Positions 13,082-19,688 of a stretch of 19,688 nucleotides of DNA are shown here, piece after piece. Under the pieces are notes generated by a model. It did no database searches. It saw only the letters and a list, made by a program, of their open reading frames with translations, and was not told where the DNA came from. Source of the stretch: DATGCT01 sp964495575 (lineage in GTDB: Bacteria; Patescibacteriota; Minisyncoccia; UBA6257; GWB1-50-10); contig CAZBVS010000011.1 of NCBI GenBank assembly GCA_964495575.1, forward strand, positions 1 to 19,688, in the 5' to 3' direction. Position 1 is the first letter of the stretch. Every line of letters begins with the position of its first letter. Position numbers and translations under genes: made by a program.

Positions 13082-13107
13082 TTTATCCTGATTCAAGTAG
13101 ATATAAA
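13078..13107 (+). promoter_or_regulatory. Possible promoter of the rpmF-nusB unit
   Basis: TTGATT (13078-13083) and TATAAA (13102-13107) lie 18 bases apart. The start site near 13114 would give an 11-base leader before rpmF. Confidence 0.45.
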
Positions 13108-13124
13108 TTTAATTTAGAAAAAAT

Positions 13125-13301
13125 ATGGCAGTACCAAAACAACATGATTCAAAAGGGAAGGTTGGAAGTAGACGTTCCCAAAAAAAATTGAAGAAACAAA
13201 ATGTTATTGCTTGTCCTTTTTGTAAGGCACCTACTTTACCTCATAAGGTTTGTCCTAATTGTGGTAGAAAGGCCGGATCAAAGAAAAAGGATAATAAATA
13301 G
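13125..13301 (+). CDS. rpmF: 50S ribosomal protein bL32
   Basis: A 58-residue basic protein starting MAVPKQHDSKGKVGSRRS, the typical N-terminus of bL32 (MAVPKxxxSxxRxxxRR). Four cysteines in CPFC (C30, C33) and CPNC (C43, C46) form the zinc ribbon of the C+ version. The end KKKDNK is short. It starts 43 bases after rnhB and ends six bases before nusB. Confidence 0.95.
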   Translation: MAVPKQHDSKGKVGSRRSQKKLKKQNVIACPFCKAPTLPHKVCPNCGRKAGSKKKDNK

Positions 13302-13307
13302 CAATAT

Positions 13308-13754
13308 ATGGCTACCAGACATCTTATTCGAGGAATAGTATTTCAATCTTTTTTCGAGTGGGATTTTTATAACCAGGAAGTTAATTTCACAGATATTCTA
13401 GAGAGAAACATGAAAAACTTTGGAGCGGACGTTGATGAACCAGAGTTTGCTTGGAGAATTGCTAAGGGGGTAATTGAGCATCTAGATGATATTGATAACG
13501 TTATCAAAAAAGCCGCTCCTGACTGGCCTTTGGATAAGATTGCTTTAGCGGACAGAAATGTTTTGAGGATTGGTTTATATGAATTAATGTATGCTGATAA
13601 AAAGGAGGTTCCTCCTAAGGTAGCGATAAATGAAGCGGTAGAGGTAGCTAAGAACTTTGGAGGGGCTAGCTCCCCGAAGTTTGTTAACGGAGTAATGGGA
13701 ACCGTTTATCGTGAGATGAAAAAGTCTGGTAAAATAAAAGAAGAGGATGAATAA
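13308..13754 (+). CDS. nusB: Transcription antitermination factor NusB
   Basis: A 148-residue all-helical protein with the NusB layout: MATRHLIRGIVFQSFFEW at the start, the middle segment IDNVIKKAAPDWPLDKIALADRNVLRIGLYELMY, and the C-terminal signature NEAVEVAKNFGGASSPKFVNGVMG. With NusE (ribosomal protein S10) it binds boxA RNA and keeps RNA polymerase from terminating in rRNA operons. It lies between rpmF and rnc, fitting a ribosome-biogenesis unit. Confidence 0.95.
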   Translation: MATRHLIRGIVFQSFFEWDFYNQEVNFTDILERNMKNFGADVDEPEFAWRIAKGVIEHLDDIDNVIKKAAPDWPLDKIALADRNVLRIGLYELMYADKKEVPPKVAINEAVEVAKNFGGASSPKFVNGVMGTVYREMKKSGKIKEEDE

Positions 13755-13839
13755 AAAATAATTAATTTTTTAGACATCAGTTGACGAACATTTTTGAAGA
13801 GATTCATAGATGTTTGTGAATTGAGGTCCGATAATCAAT

Positions 13840-14517
13840 ATGCAAGATTTGGAAAAAGTTATAGGGATTGACTTTGAAGATCAGCTTCTTTTGAAAGAAG
13901 CTTTAACTCATCGTTCATATTTGAATGAAAATAAGAAATGGCCAACTTCTCATAATGAGCGGTTGGAGTTTTTAGGTGATGCCGTTTTAGAGTTAGTAGT
14001 TACTGATTTTTTGTTTAGAAAATACGATGATTTTGATGAGGGTAAGTTAACCGGAATAAGAGCGGCGCTGGTTAATCACAATATGCTTTCTAGGGTTGCT
14101 GATGAGATTAATTTAGGGGAGCAGGTATTCTTATCAAAAGGAGAGAATCATTCCTCTAATAAAGCGAGAGAGGCTATATACGCTAATGCTGTAGAAGCCT
14201 TGATAGGGGCTATCTATCTTGATCAAGGGTATGAGATAGCCAGCCAGTTTATTAAACGCTTTATTCTTTCTAAACTGGAGATGGTAATGGAAGAAGAACT
14301 GTACAACGATCCAAAAAGTTTGTTACAGGAGATTGTTCAGGAACAGATGAAAGTTACTCCTTGGTACAAGGTTTTGGATGAAGAGGGTCCGGATCATAAA
14401 AAGGAGTTTTTGGTCGGGGTATTTTTTGATGATAAGTTAGGGGCAAAAGGAAAAGGAAAATCAAAGCAGGATGCAGAAAGGGCGGCCGCAAAGAATGCTT
14501 TAGATGAACTGAACTAA
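13840..14517 (+). CDS. rnc: Ribonuclease III
   Basis: RNase III cuts double-stranded RNA, including rRNA precursors. The 225 residues hold the RIIID domain with the signature NERLEFLGDAV (39-49; E43 and D47) and the C-terminal double-stranded RNA-binding domain (DPKSLLQEIVQEQ to KSKQDAERAAAKNAL). At the metal site, E. coli D114 corresponds to N116 here (ANAVEALIGAIYLD) while the essential E117 equivalent, E119, is kept. The enzyme is probably active with a slightly altered site. It lies 85 bases after nusB and two before smc. No confident promoter is visible in that gap, though TTGACG stands at 13781. Confidence 0.96.
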   Translation: MQDLEKVIGIDFEDQLLLKEALTHRSYLNENKKWPTSHNERLEFLGDAVLELVVTDFLFRKYDDFDEGKLTGIRAALVNHNMLSRVADEINLGEQVFLSKGENHSSNKAREAIYANAVEALIGAIYLDQGYEIASQFIKRFILSKLEMVMEEELYNDPKSLLQEIVQEQMKVTPWYKVLDEEGPDHKKEFLVGVFFDDKLGAKGKGKSKQDAERAAAKNALDELN

Positions 14518-14519
14518 GG

Positions 14520-16688
14520 ATGGGAAATTTTTTAACAAGATTAGAGCTTCAAGGATTTAAATCATTTGCAGATAAGACTGATTTTGATTTGAGTGATCGG
14601 ATAATTGGGATAGTAGGACCTAATGGTTCTGGAAAGTCTAATATTATTGACGCTGTTCGTTGGATATTAGGAGAAAGAGAGGCTAAGAAATTAAGAGGAG
14701 ATTTATTAGAAAACCTTATCTTTGCCGGAACACCTAAGAGATCACCTTCCAGTTTGGCGAGGGTGACTTTAACTTTTAATAACAGTAGTGATATTTTATC
14801 CGTAGACGCAGAGGAAGTTTCTATTTCAAGAAGGATTGATCGTTCAGGTTCAAGTCAGTTTTTTATTAATAATCGAGAGGTAAGGTTGAAAGATTTGATT
14901 TCAACTTTAGCTCAGGCAAGGTTAGGTTCCCGAGGTCTTTCTATCATAGGGCAGGGAGACGCTGATGTGTTTGTAGCGGCGGATGATTTTGAAAGGCGGG
15001 AGATGATTGAAGAGATATTAGGATTGAAAGAGTATCGTTTGAAGAAAAGAACGGCTGAAAGAAGGTTAAGAAAAACAAAAGTAAATATGGAGAAGTTAGA
15101 GGTAAAGTTGGAGGAGATGGCTCCTCATTTGAAGTTTTTGAGAAGGCAGAGGAATAAATGGGAAAAAAGAAGTGAGGTTGAGAAAAAGTTACATGATGTT
15201 TCTTATAAATATTTCTCCCACCATTATTACCGATTTACAGAGTATATTAATAAAGTAGATGATGAGATTAGTGGGCTAGAGGAAAAGAAGAATGAGAAAA
15301 CTAAGAGAATTAAAGCTCTTGATCAGAGGTTAGAGGAAGAGAATAAACCAGTTAAGGAAGAAGATGAGGTAAAGAATATAAGGAAGAAGTTGAGTCGGTT
15401 GCGGGGTGATCGATTGGGGTTGGAGAAAAAGATGGCTCGGGTGGAGGCAAAGATTGAGTATGAGAAAAAGGCTTCCAAGTCTCGTTCTAAGGAAGGTGGC
15501 CAACGCAGTGTTTCTGAGTTATTGAGTTTAATCAAGAAGTTTGTTAATCAGGCTTCAGAGGTTTCTGATTATGAATCTTTTATTAATAACTGGAGAGGAA
15601 GGTTTAGTAAGCTGTTTAAAGATTCTTCAGAAAAGAAAGTTAGTAAGCCGGAGCCTAATCAGGAGACTGTTAATGAGTTGAACGATGTAAAGTCAAAGCT
15701 GGGTAGAGTAAATAAAGAGATCAAAGATTTAGAAAATAAAGAAGATAAGATTCTTTCTGAGCAGGATGAGAAGAATCAGGAGTTTAGAAAAAAGGTAGAA
15801 GAACTTGAGAAGAAGAAGAATGAACGAAGACAGATTGAGAACAGAATAAATGAAAAGGAGATGGCCAAAGAAAGAGCTGATTTTAGGTTAAGAGAGTTGA
15901 AGAATAAATGGGAATCACTAGGCTATCCATTAGAGAAAATTAAGAATCTACCTAAGACAGAAGAAGGAGAGGATGAGGATTGGGATAAGATGGAGAGAAA
16001 GATTGATCGTTACAGATCCAAGCTTTCCTCTATTGGGGATATTGATAAATCATTGATAGAAGAAGCTAATGAAACAGAGAAAAGATATGAGTCAATGAAG
16101 GAAGAGTTAGAGGATGTACGGGAGGCAGTTTCTGATTTAGAGAACTTAATCGATGATTTAGAAAGAAAGATTCATGATAACTTTAAAGAATCATTTAGTT
16201 TAATTAACAAAGAGTTTAATAATTATTTCAGATTAATGTTCGGAGGAGGGAAGGCGAAGCTTAAACTTGCTTATCCTGAGGTGAAAGAGGATGAAGAAGA
16301 GGAGTTAAGCGAGGAAGAAAAGGAGCTTCAAGCTGGGGTTGAGGTAAGCTTAAGTTTACCTAAGAAAAAAATTAATAGCTTGGATATGCTATCCGGAGGA
16401 GAAAAGACTTTGGTTTCCATGGCGGCGTTATTTGCTTTGATTTCTGTTTCTCCACCACCTTTCTTGGTTTTGGATGAGATAGACGCTGCCTTAGATGATG
16501 ATAATTCACGGAGGTTTGCAGAACTTATCAGTGATTTTTCAGAGAAAACTCAGTTTATTATTGTCACCCATAACAAGATTACGATGGAGATCATGGATTC
16601 GTTGTATGGAATTACGATGGGTGATGATGGAGTTTCCCAGGTATTATCCTTAAAGCTTGAAGAAGCAGAGCAGATGGCGCATGAATAA
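14520..16688 (+). CDS. smc: Short SMC ATPase with no recognisable hinge
   Basis: Both head halves of a chromosome-condensing SMC protein are present and canonical. At the N-terminus are LQGFKSFADKT, Walker A GPNGSGKS (33-40), KLRGDLLENLIFAGTPKRS, and the Q-loop SIIGQGDADV. At the C-terminus are FNNYFRLMFGGGKAKLKL, the signature LSGGEKT (624-630), Walker B FLVLDEIDAALDD (648-660), and IVTHNK. Total length is 722 residues against about 1150-1200 usual. The loss is all in the arms and hinge: residues 230-318 and 382-500 are charged coiled coil, joined by a 64-residue segment without the Gly-rich hinge fold. The frame is continuous, so this is not a break. An acidic insert (586-602) sits in the C-terminal head. 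Dimerisation must differ from normal SMC. Confidence 0.9.
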   Translation: MGNFLTRLELQGFKSFADKTDFDLSDRIIGIVGPNGSGKSNIIDAVRWILGEREAKKLRGDLLENLIFAGTPKRSPSSLARVTLTFNNSSDILSVDAEEVSISRRIDRSGSSQFFINNREVRLKDLISTLAQARLGSRGLSIIGQGDADVFVAADDFERREMIEEILGLKEYRLKKRTAERRLRKTKVNMEKLEVKLEEMAPHLKFLRRQRNKWEKRSEVEKKLHDVSYKYFSHHYYRFTEYINKVDDEISGLEEKKNEKTKRIKALDQRLEEENKPVKEEDEVKNIRKKLSRLRGDRLGLEKKMARVEAKIEYEKKASKSRSKEGGQRSVSELLSLIKKFVNQASEVSDYESFINNWRGRFSKLFKDSSEKKVSKPEPNQETVNELNDVKSKLGRVNKEIKDLENKEDKILSEQDEKNQEFRKKVEELEKKKNERRQIENRINEKEMAKERADFRLRELKNKWESLGYPLEKIKNLPKTEEGEDEDWDKMERKIDRYRSKLSSIGDIDKSLIEEANETEKRYESMKEELEDVREAVSDLENLIDDLERKIHDNFKESFSLINKEFNNYFRLMFGGGKAKLKLAYPEVKEDEEEELSEEEKELQAGVEVSLSLPKKKINSLDMLSGGEKTLVSMAALFALISVSPPPFLVLDEIDAALDDDNSRRFAELISDFSEKTQFIIVTHNKITMEIMDSLYGITMGDDGVSQVLSLKLEEAEQMAHE

Positions 16689-16690
16689 TT

Positions 16691-16719
16691 TTGACTTATT
16701 CCATCTTATTAGGTAATCT
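16691..16719 (+). promoter_or_regulatory. Possible promoter of rpsP
   Basis: TTGACT (16691-16696) and TAATCT (16714-16719) lie 17 bases apart in the 54-base gap after smc. TCTAAT at 16717-16722 is an alternative -10 with 20-base spacing. Confidence 0.4.
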
Positions 16720-16742
16720 AATGTGTGTAAGAAAATAAAATT

Positions 16743-17249
16743 ATGTTAAGAATAAGATTTAAGCCGGCGGGCAGAAAACGTCAAATTACATATAGAGTGG
16801 TAGTAACTGAGAAGCGCTCCAAACTTAAAGGAGAGCCTGTTGAAGATTTGGGATGGTTTGACCCAGGTATGGACAAGGTTGAGTTAAACGAAGAGAGGGT
16901 AAAGTACTGGATAGAAAAAGGTGGGGCTCAGCCAAGTGATAGAGTATATAACCTTCTTGTTGAAGAAGGAATAGTTGAGGGAGATAAAAGAGCTGTACAT
17001 TCAAAGAAAAAGGTTTCGGAAGAAGAGAGGGCTGAAGATTCAGGTGAAGAAGAAAAATCAGACGAAGAAGACAAGAAAGTAGAAGAAGATAAAGAAGAAG
17101 ATAAGGAACCAAAAAAAGATGAAGAAAAGAAACCAGAAAAAGTAGAGGGAGAGGATGAAGAGGAAGAACCAGAAGAAGATAATGCAGAGAAAGAAGAAAA
17201 AGAGGATGATGAAGAAGGCTCTGATAATGAAAAAGAGAAGAAGGAATAG
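16743..17249 (+). CDS. rpsP: 30S ribosomal protein bS16 with long acidic tail
   Basis: Residues 1-85 are a normal bS16: MLRIRFKPAGRKRQITYRVV, LGWFDPG, and KGGAQPSDRVYNLL. bS16 usually ends here. This one continues for about 80 residues (91-168) made almost only of Glu, Asp and Lys with a few Pro and Ser, surely disordered and strongly acidic. Such a tail is odd for a protein buried in rRNA; it may extend from the subunit or bind partners. The frame has no break. The ATG follows AAAATAAAATT, the same eleven bases as before the HU start. The gene has its own candidate promoter and a strong terminator. Confidence 0.95.
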   Translation: MLRIRFKPAGRKRQITYRVVVTEKRSKLKGEPVEDLGWFDPGMDKVELNEERVKYWIEKGGAQPSDRVYNLLVEEGIVEGDKRAVHSKKKVSEEERAEDSGEEEKSDEEDKKVEEDKEEDKEPKKDEEKKPEKVEGEDEEEEPEEDNAEKEEKEDDEEGSDNEKEKKE

Positions 17250-17271
17250 ATTTTATATAATACAAACTTTT

Positions 17272-17303
17272 AAAAACAACCGGATTAATCCGGTTGTTTT
17301 TTT
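17272..17303. terminator. Rho-independent terminator of rpsP
   Basis: A perfect 30-base palindrome: AAAAACAACCGGATT (17272-17286) pairs with 17287-17301, followed by T residues to 17303. The A-rich left arm would also allow function on the minus strand. Confidence 0.92.
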
Positions 17304-17310
17304 ATAAACT

Positions 17311-17339
17311 TTGACTTTATTGATCGAAGTCTCTAATAT
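17311..17339 (+). promoter_or_regulatory. Promoter of the unknown gene at 17378
   Basis: TTGACT (17311-17316) and TAATAT (17334-17339) lie 17 bases apart. An overlapping TATAAT (17337-17342) gives 20-base spacing. The leader would be about 30 bases. Confidence 0.6.
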
Positions 17340-17365
17340 AATGATTGGATTTTTAAAAAATAAAA

Positions 17366-17372
17366 AAGGAGG
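17366..17372 (+). promoter_or_regulatory. Perfect Shine-Dalgarno sequence
   Basis: AAGGAGG ends five bases before the ATG at 17378. It is the only strong ribosome binding site seen in the window; nearly all other genes have A/T-rich leaders without one. Confidence 0.85.
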
Positions 17373-17377
17373 TTGCA

Positions 17378-18088
17378 ATGTTAGAAAAATTTATGAAAGA
17401 GCTTGCAAAAGAAGAAGATTATGATCTAAGTGAGATTAGTTCAAGGGCTAAACATGACTGTTTAATATACCCCTTAAAGGATCGAGAAGTAAATCTTTTT
17501 AAGACATTAAAAAGATTAAAGATTCAAGACTTAGACACTGATAGAAAACTTGGAATTAAATTTTTAAATATTTGGAGAGAATTGTTCTGGGTTCACATAG
17601 CAAGAGTTTTAGGGATATCAAACAAGTTTCCTTTGAAGGTTGTAAGGGATGATAAAGACAGTTTGTTTGTTGCTTTAAAGAATCCTAAAGATGATGCTGT
17701 GAGGCATATTTTTCTTCATTCTAATTTAAGGTCAATCCCGGTTTTTCCATATTTATTAAACAACTTAATGGAGAAGGTGACCCAGGAAGATATTGATAAT
17801 CATGAGCCAGGTATAGCACCAAGAGAAGATGAGGAGGAGTTTGGTGAACTGAATCGTTACTTGAAAAAATTGTTTGTTGTTTCCAAAGGATTTTTTGATG
17901 ACAAGAAAGATATGGAGAGCTATTTTTCCAAAAAGCTTTTCAAACTGGAGGTGAAGGAGTGTTATCCGGAGATGGTTAATGAGTTTAGTAGTGATCCTTT
18001 TGAGGTTGCTATTCGAAAAGGTTGGAAGGTTGTGGCTCGGAAGTTGAATACTTTTTTTATTGATTTTTCAGCTTCGGCTCATTGTTAA
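17378..18088 (+). CDS. Protein of unknown function, SD-led, monocistronic
   Basis: A 236-residue soluble protein with no signal peptide or membrane helix. The start is fixed by a perfect Shine-Dalgarno. Visible stretches are an acidic N-terminus (MLEKFMKELAKEEDYDLSE), a hydrophobic WRELFWVHIARVLGI helix, DAVRHIFLHSNLRSIPVFPYLL in the middle, an acidic loop (HEPGIAPREDEEEFGELNRY) and the end FFIDFSASAHC. I recognise no domain or catalytic motif. It has its own promoter and its own terminator and is not in an operon, so it is regulated and translated apart from its housekeeping neighbours. Clean coding composition and the regulatory set make it a real gene. Confidence 0.8.
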   Translation: MLEKFMKELAKEEDYDLSEISSRAKHDCLIYPLKDREVNLFKTLKRLKIQDLDTDRKLGIKFLNIWRELFWVHIARVLGISNKFPLKVVRDDKDSLFVALKNPKDDAVRHIFLHSNLRSIPVFPYLLNNLMEKVTQEDIDNHEPGIAPREDEEEFGELNRYLKKLFVVSKGFFDDKKDMESYFSKKLFKLEVKECYPEMVNEFSSDPFEVAIRKGWKVVARKLNTFFIDFSASAHC

Positions 18089-18095
18089 ATATTTG

Positions 18096-18124
18096 GCGGT
18101 TGGATATTATCCAGCCGCTTTTTT
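18096..18124 (+). terminator. Rho-independent terminator of the unknown gene
   Basis: GCGGTTGGAT (18096-18105) pairs with ATCCAGCCGC (18109-18118), one wobble pair included, followed by six T residues. It lies seven bases after the stop codon. Confidence 0.92.
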
Positions 18125-18130
18125 ATATAT

Positions 18131-18177
18131 TTGACCCAACTTATTTATTTAGTTAGGATAGTGGTGGAGAATATAAT
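18131..18177 (+). promoter_or_regulatory. Promoter region of uvrB
   Basis: Two candidates lie here. TTGACC (18131-18136) with TAGGAT (18154-18159) has 17-base spacing. A perfect TATAAT (18172-18177) has only a weak -35 (TTAGTT, 18149-18154). Either leaves a leader of about 50-70 bases. No LexA-type box is visible. Confidence 0.45.
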
Positions 18178-18190
18178 ATTGTTTGGTTAC

Positions 18191-18214
18191 CCCCTGGTGT
18201 ATAAGACACAGGGG
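18191..18214 (+). other. Hairpin in the uvrB leader
   Basis: CCCCTG(G)TGT pairs with ACACAGGGG with a single bulged G and the loop ATAAG. It is GC-rich compared with its surroundings and lies 19 bases before the uvrB ATG, with no T-run after it, so it is not a terminator. Confidence 0.5.
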
Positions 18215-18233
18215 AGCGTTTCGTGTATAAAAT

Positions 18234-19688
18234 ATGAAAAAATTTAAATTACAATCTAAATATGAACCGGCAGGAGATCAGCCAAAAGCTATTGAAAAGC
18301 TTGTTGATGGTTTAGAAAAAGATTATGACCAACAAACTTTGTTGGGGGTGACCGGTAGTGGGAAGACTTTTTCTATTGCAAATGTAATTGAGAAAGTTCA
18401 AAGGCCAACCTTAGTTATTGCTCATAATAAGACGTTAGCAGCTCAGTTATGTAATGAGTTTCGGGAGTTATTCCCGGATAATGCGGTAGAGTACTTTGTT
18501 TCATATTATGACTATTACCAACCGGAGGCGTATATCCCGAACTCTGATACATACATTGGAAAGGAGGCAATGATAAATGATGAGATTGATAAACTGCGTC
18601 ACTCTGCCACTACCGCTGCTTTGACAAGAGAGGATGTAATAATTGTGGCCTCTGTTTCTTGTATATACGGATTGGGAGCCCCAGAAACATATGAGGATAA
18701 AATTTTACATTTCAAAACAGGAGACAAGTTAGATAGGGAGGAGCTTTCAAGAGAGTTAATAAGGATGCAGTTTTCTAGAACAAACGCTGATTTGAAGCGA
18801 GGAACTTTCAGGTTGAGGGGTAATAACTGGAGAATTATGCCTCCTTATGAAGATCAGATCTATGATTTTGAGATGAAGGATGGGGTGATAAATAGGATCT
18901 TTTCTATTGACCCGGTTAAAGGTTTTGTGCCTGGGGATACCCCGGTTGTGGAAGAGGTGTTTATTTCTCCGGCTCGTCACTTTATTACCGAAAAACAAAC
19001 AAGAGAGGAGGCGGTTAAAAAAATTGAACAAGAACTTAAAAAACAGTTAAAAAAATTTGAAGAGGAAGATAAGCCGTTGGAAGCCGAGAGACTAGAGAGA
19101 AGAACAAGAAATGATATAGCAATGATTAGAGAGATTGGGTATTGTAACGGAATAGAAAATTACTCCCGTCATCTTTCAGGAAGAAAGCCAGGGGAACCAC
19201 CTTCTACATTACTTGATTATCTACCGGATAATTTTTTGACAATTATTGATGAGTCTCACGTAACCGTTCCTCAGATTGGAGGAATGTACGCCGGGGATCA
19301 GGCGAGGAAGAAGAATTTGGTAGAGCATGGATTTAGGTTGCCTTCAGCGTTTGATAATCGGCCGTTGAAGTTTGATGAGTTTGAGGAAAGGGTGGGGCAG
19401 AGGATATATACTTCGGCTACCCCGGGTGATTTTGAGAGAGAGAACAGTGAACAGGTGGTAGAGCAGATTATTAGACCAACTGGCTTGGTGGACCCTAAAA
19501 TTACTATCTCTCCGGCTCGGGGGCAGGTTGATGATTTGATTCCTAGGATCAAAGAAAGAATTGAGAGAGGTGACCGAGTTTTGGTAACCACTCTTACCAA
19601 AAGAATGGCAGAGGATTTATCAGATTACCTCAAGGAACAGGATATGAAGGTAACCTACCTTCATAGCGATGTGAAAACATTAGATAGG
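18234..19688 (+). CDS. uvrB: Excinuclease ABC subunit B, 5' part
   Basis: UvrB is the damage-verifying helicase-like subunit of nucleotide excision repair. The window holds the first 485 codons of a gene that runs off the right edge; the full family length is about 660-700 residues. It starts MKKFKLQSKYEPAGDQPKAI. It has Walker A GVTGSGKT (38-45), the damage-probing beta-hairpin YYDYYQPEAYIPNSDTYI (about 91-108), the DESH helicase motif in TIIDESHVTVPQIGGMYAGD, and TSATPGD. The frame is open and uninterrupted to the last base. The start follows GTATAAAAT with no Shine-Dalgarno. The gene has its own promoter region after the preceding terminator. Confidence 0.97.
   Translation, partial: MKKFKLQSKYEPAGDQPKAIEKLVDGLEKDYDQQTLLGVTGSGKTFSIANVIEKVQRPTLVIAHNKTLAAQLCNEFRELFPDNAVEYFVSYYDYYQPEAYIPNSDTYIGKEAMINDEIDKLRHSATTAALTREDVIIVASVSCIYGLGAPETYEDKILHFKTGDKLDREELSRELIRMQFSRTNADLKRGTFRLRGNNWRIMPPYEDQIYDFEMKDGVINRIFSIDPVKGFVPGDTPVVEEVFISPARHFITEKQTREEAVKKIEQELKKQLKKFEEEDKPLEAERLERRTRNDIAMIREIGYCNGIENYSRHLSGRKPGEPPSTLLDYLPDNFLTIIDESHVTVPQIGGMYAGDQARKKNLVEHGFRLPSAFDNRPLKFDEFEERVGQRIYTSATPGDFERENSEQVVEQIIRPTGLVDPKITISPARGQVDDLIPRIKERIERGDRVLVTTLTKRMAEDLSDYLKEQDMKVTYLHSDVKTLDR

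Noticed and set aside
14520..16688. SMC shortened by a frameshift or internal deletion in assembly
   Set aside because: The frame is continuous and both coiled-coil halves and heads are intact, so no break is visible in the sequence. An in-frame assembly deletion cannot be excluded without reads.
16825..17265. 146-codon minus-strand frame rich in Leu, Pro and Ser
   Set aside because: It is the reverse complement of the GAA/GAT-rich acidic tail of bS16, which leaves that strand free of stops.
1..19688. CRISPR array, prophage or insertion sequence
   Set aside because: No regularly spaced repeats, integrase or transposase genes, or terminal inverted repeats were seen; the only direct repeat is the two-copy 59-base unit.

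Overview
The window looks like part of a bacterial chromosome from the Candidate Phyla Radiation (Patescibacteria), most likely a Parcubacteria-like lineage. This is inferred, not proven. The reasons are low GC, very tight gene packing, almost no Shine-Dalgarno sequences, small proteins, an SMC of only 722 residues, and a sigma factor / one-pass membrane protein / secreted Ser/Thr-rich protein operon. rnhB ends in TGA at the normal end of its family, so TGA is read as stop; recoding of TGA to Gly (SR1/Gracilibacteria) is not supported.

Left part (1-4493). The 3' end of a DUF389 membrane protein is followed by a terminator. Next is an MNT/HEPN toxin-antitoxin pair lying between two perfect 59-bp direct repeats, each carrying the same terminator. 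Then come a YkuK-type RNase H-fold protein, a DEDDy exonuclease, a 53-residue membrane peptide and an orphan antitoxin-like protein. The convergent gene gpmI (phosphoglycerate mutase) follows.

Middle (4536-11155). Divergent from gpmI lies rny (RNase Y), then the nucleoid protein HU with an extended -10 promoter and a strong bidirectional terminator. On the minus strand is an operon for an ECF-type sigma factor, a probable membrane anti-sigma protein and a secreted coiled-coil protein with a Thr/Ser-rich linker. Divergent from it is a four-gene operon: a CsoR/CstR-family regulator, thioredoxin, thioredoxin reductase and a ZIP metal transporter. A CsoR-like operator overlaps its promoter. The regulator has Cys-Glu-Cys instead of the copper Cys-His-Cys site, so thiol or persulfide sensing is more likely than copper sensing. 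A tRNA-Gly(TCC) follows on the minus strand.

Right part (11191-19688). An unknown membrane-anchored protein is followed by a mazEF module whose promoter is covered by an inverted-repeat operator. Then comes a housekeeping run: rnhB, rpmF (bL32), nusB, rnc, smc, rpsP (bS16, with a long acidic tail). Next is an unknown 236-residue protein isolated between two terminators, the only gene here with a perfect Shine-Dalgarno. The last gene is uvrB, cut by the window end.

RNA processing dominates: RNase Y, RNase III, RNase HII, two further RNase H-fold proteins, MazF and a HEPN protein, next to NusB and two ribosomal proteins. The points most worth a second look are the hinge-less mini-SMC, the redox-type CsoR/thioredoxin operon, the repeat-flanked MNT/HEPN cassette with leaderless promoters, and the SD-led unknown gene. 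I found no CRISPR array, prophage or insertion sequence.
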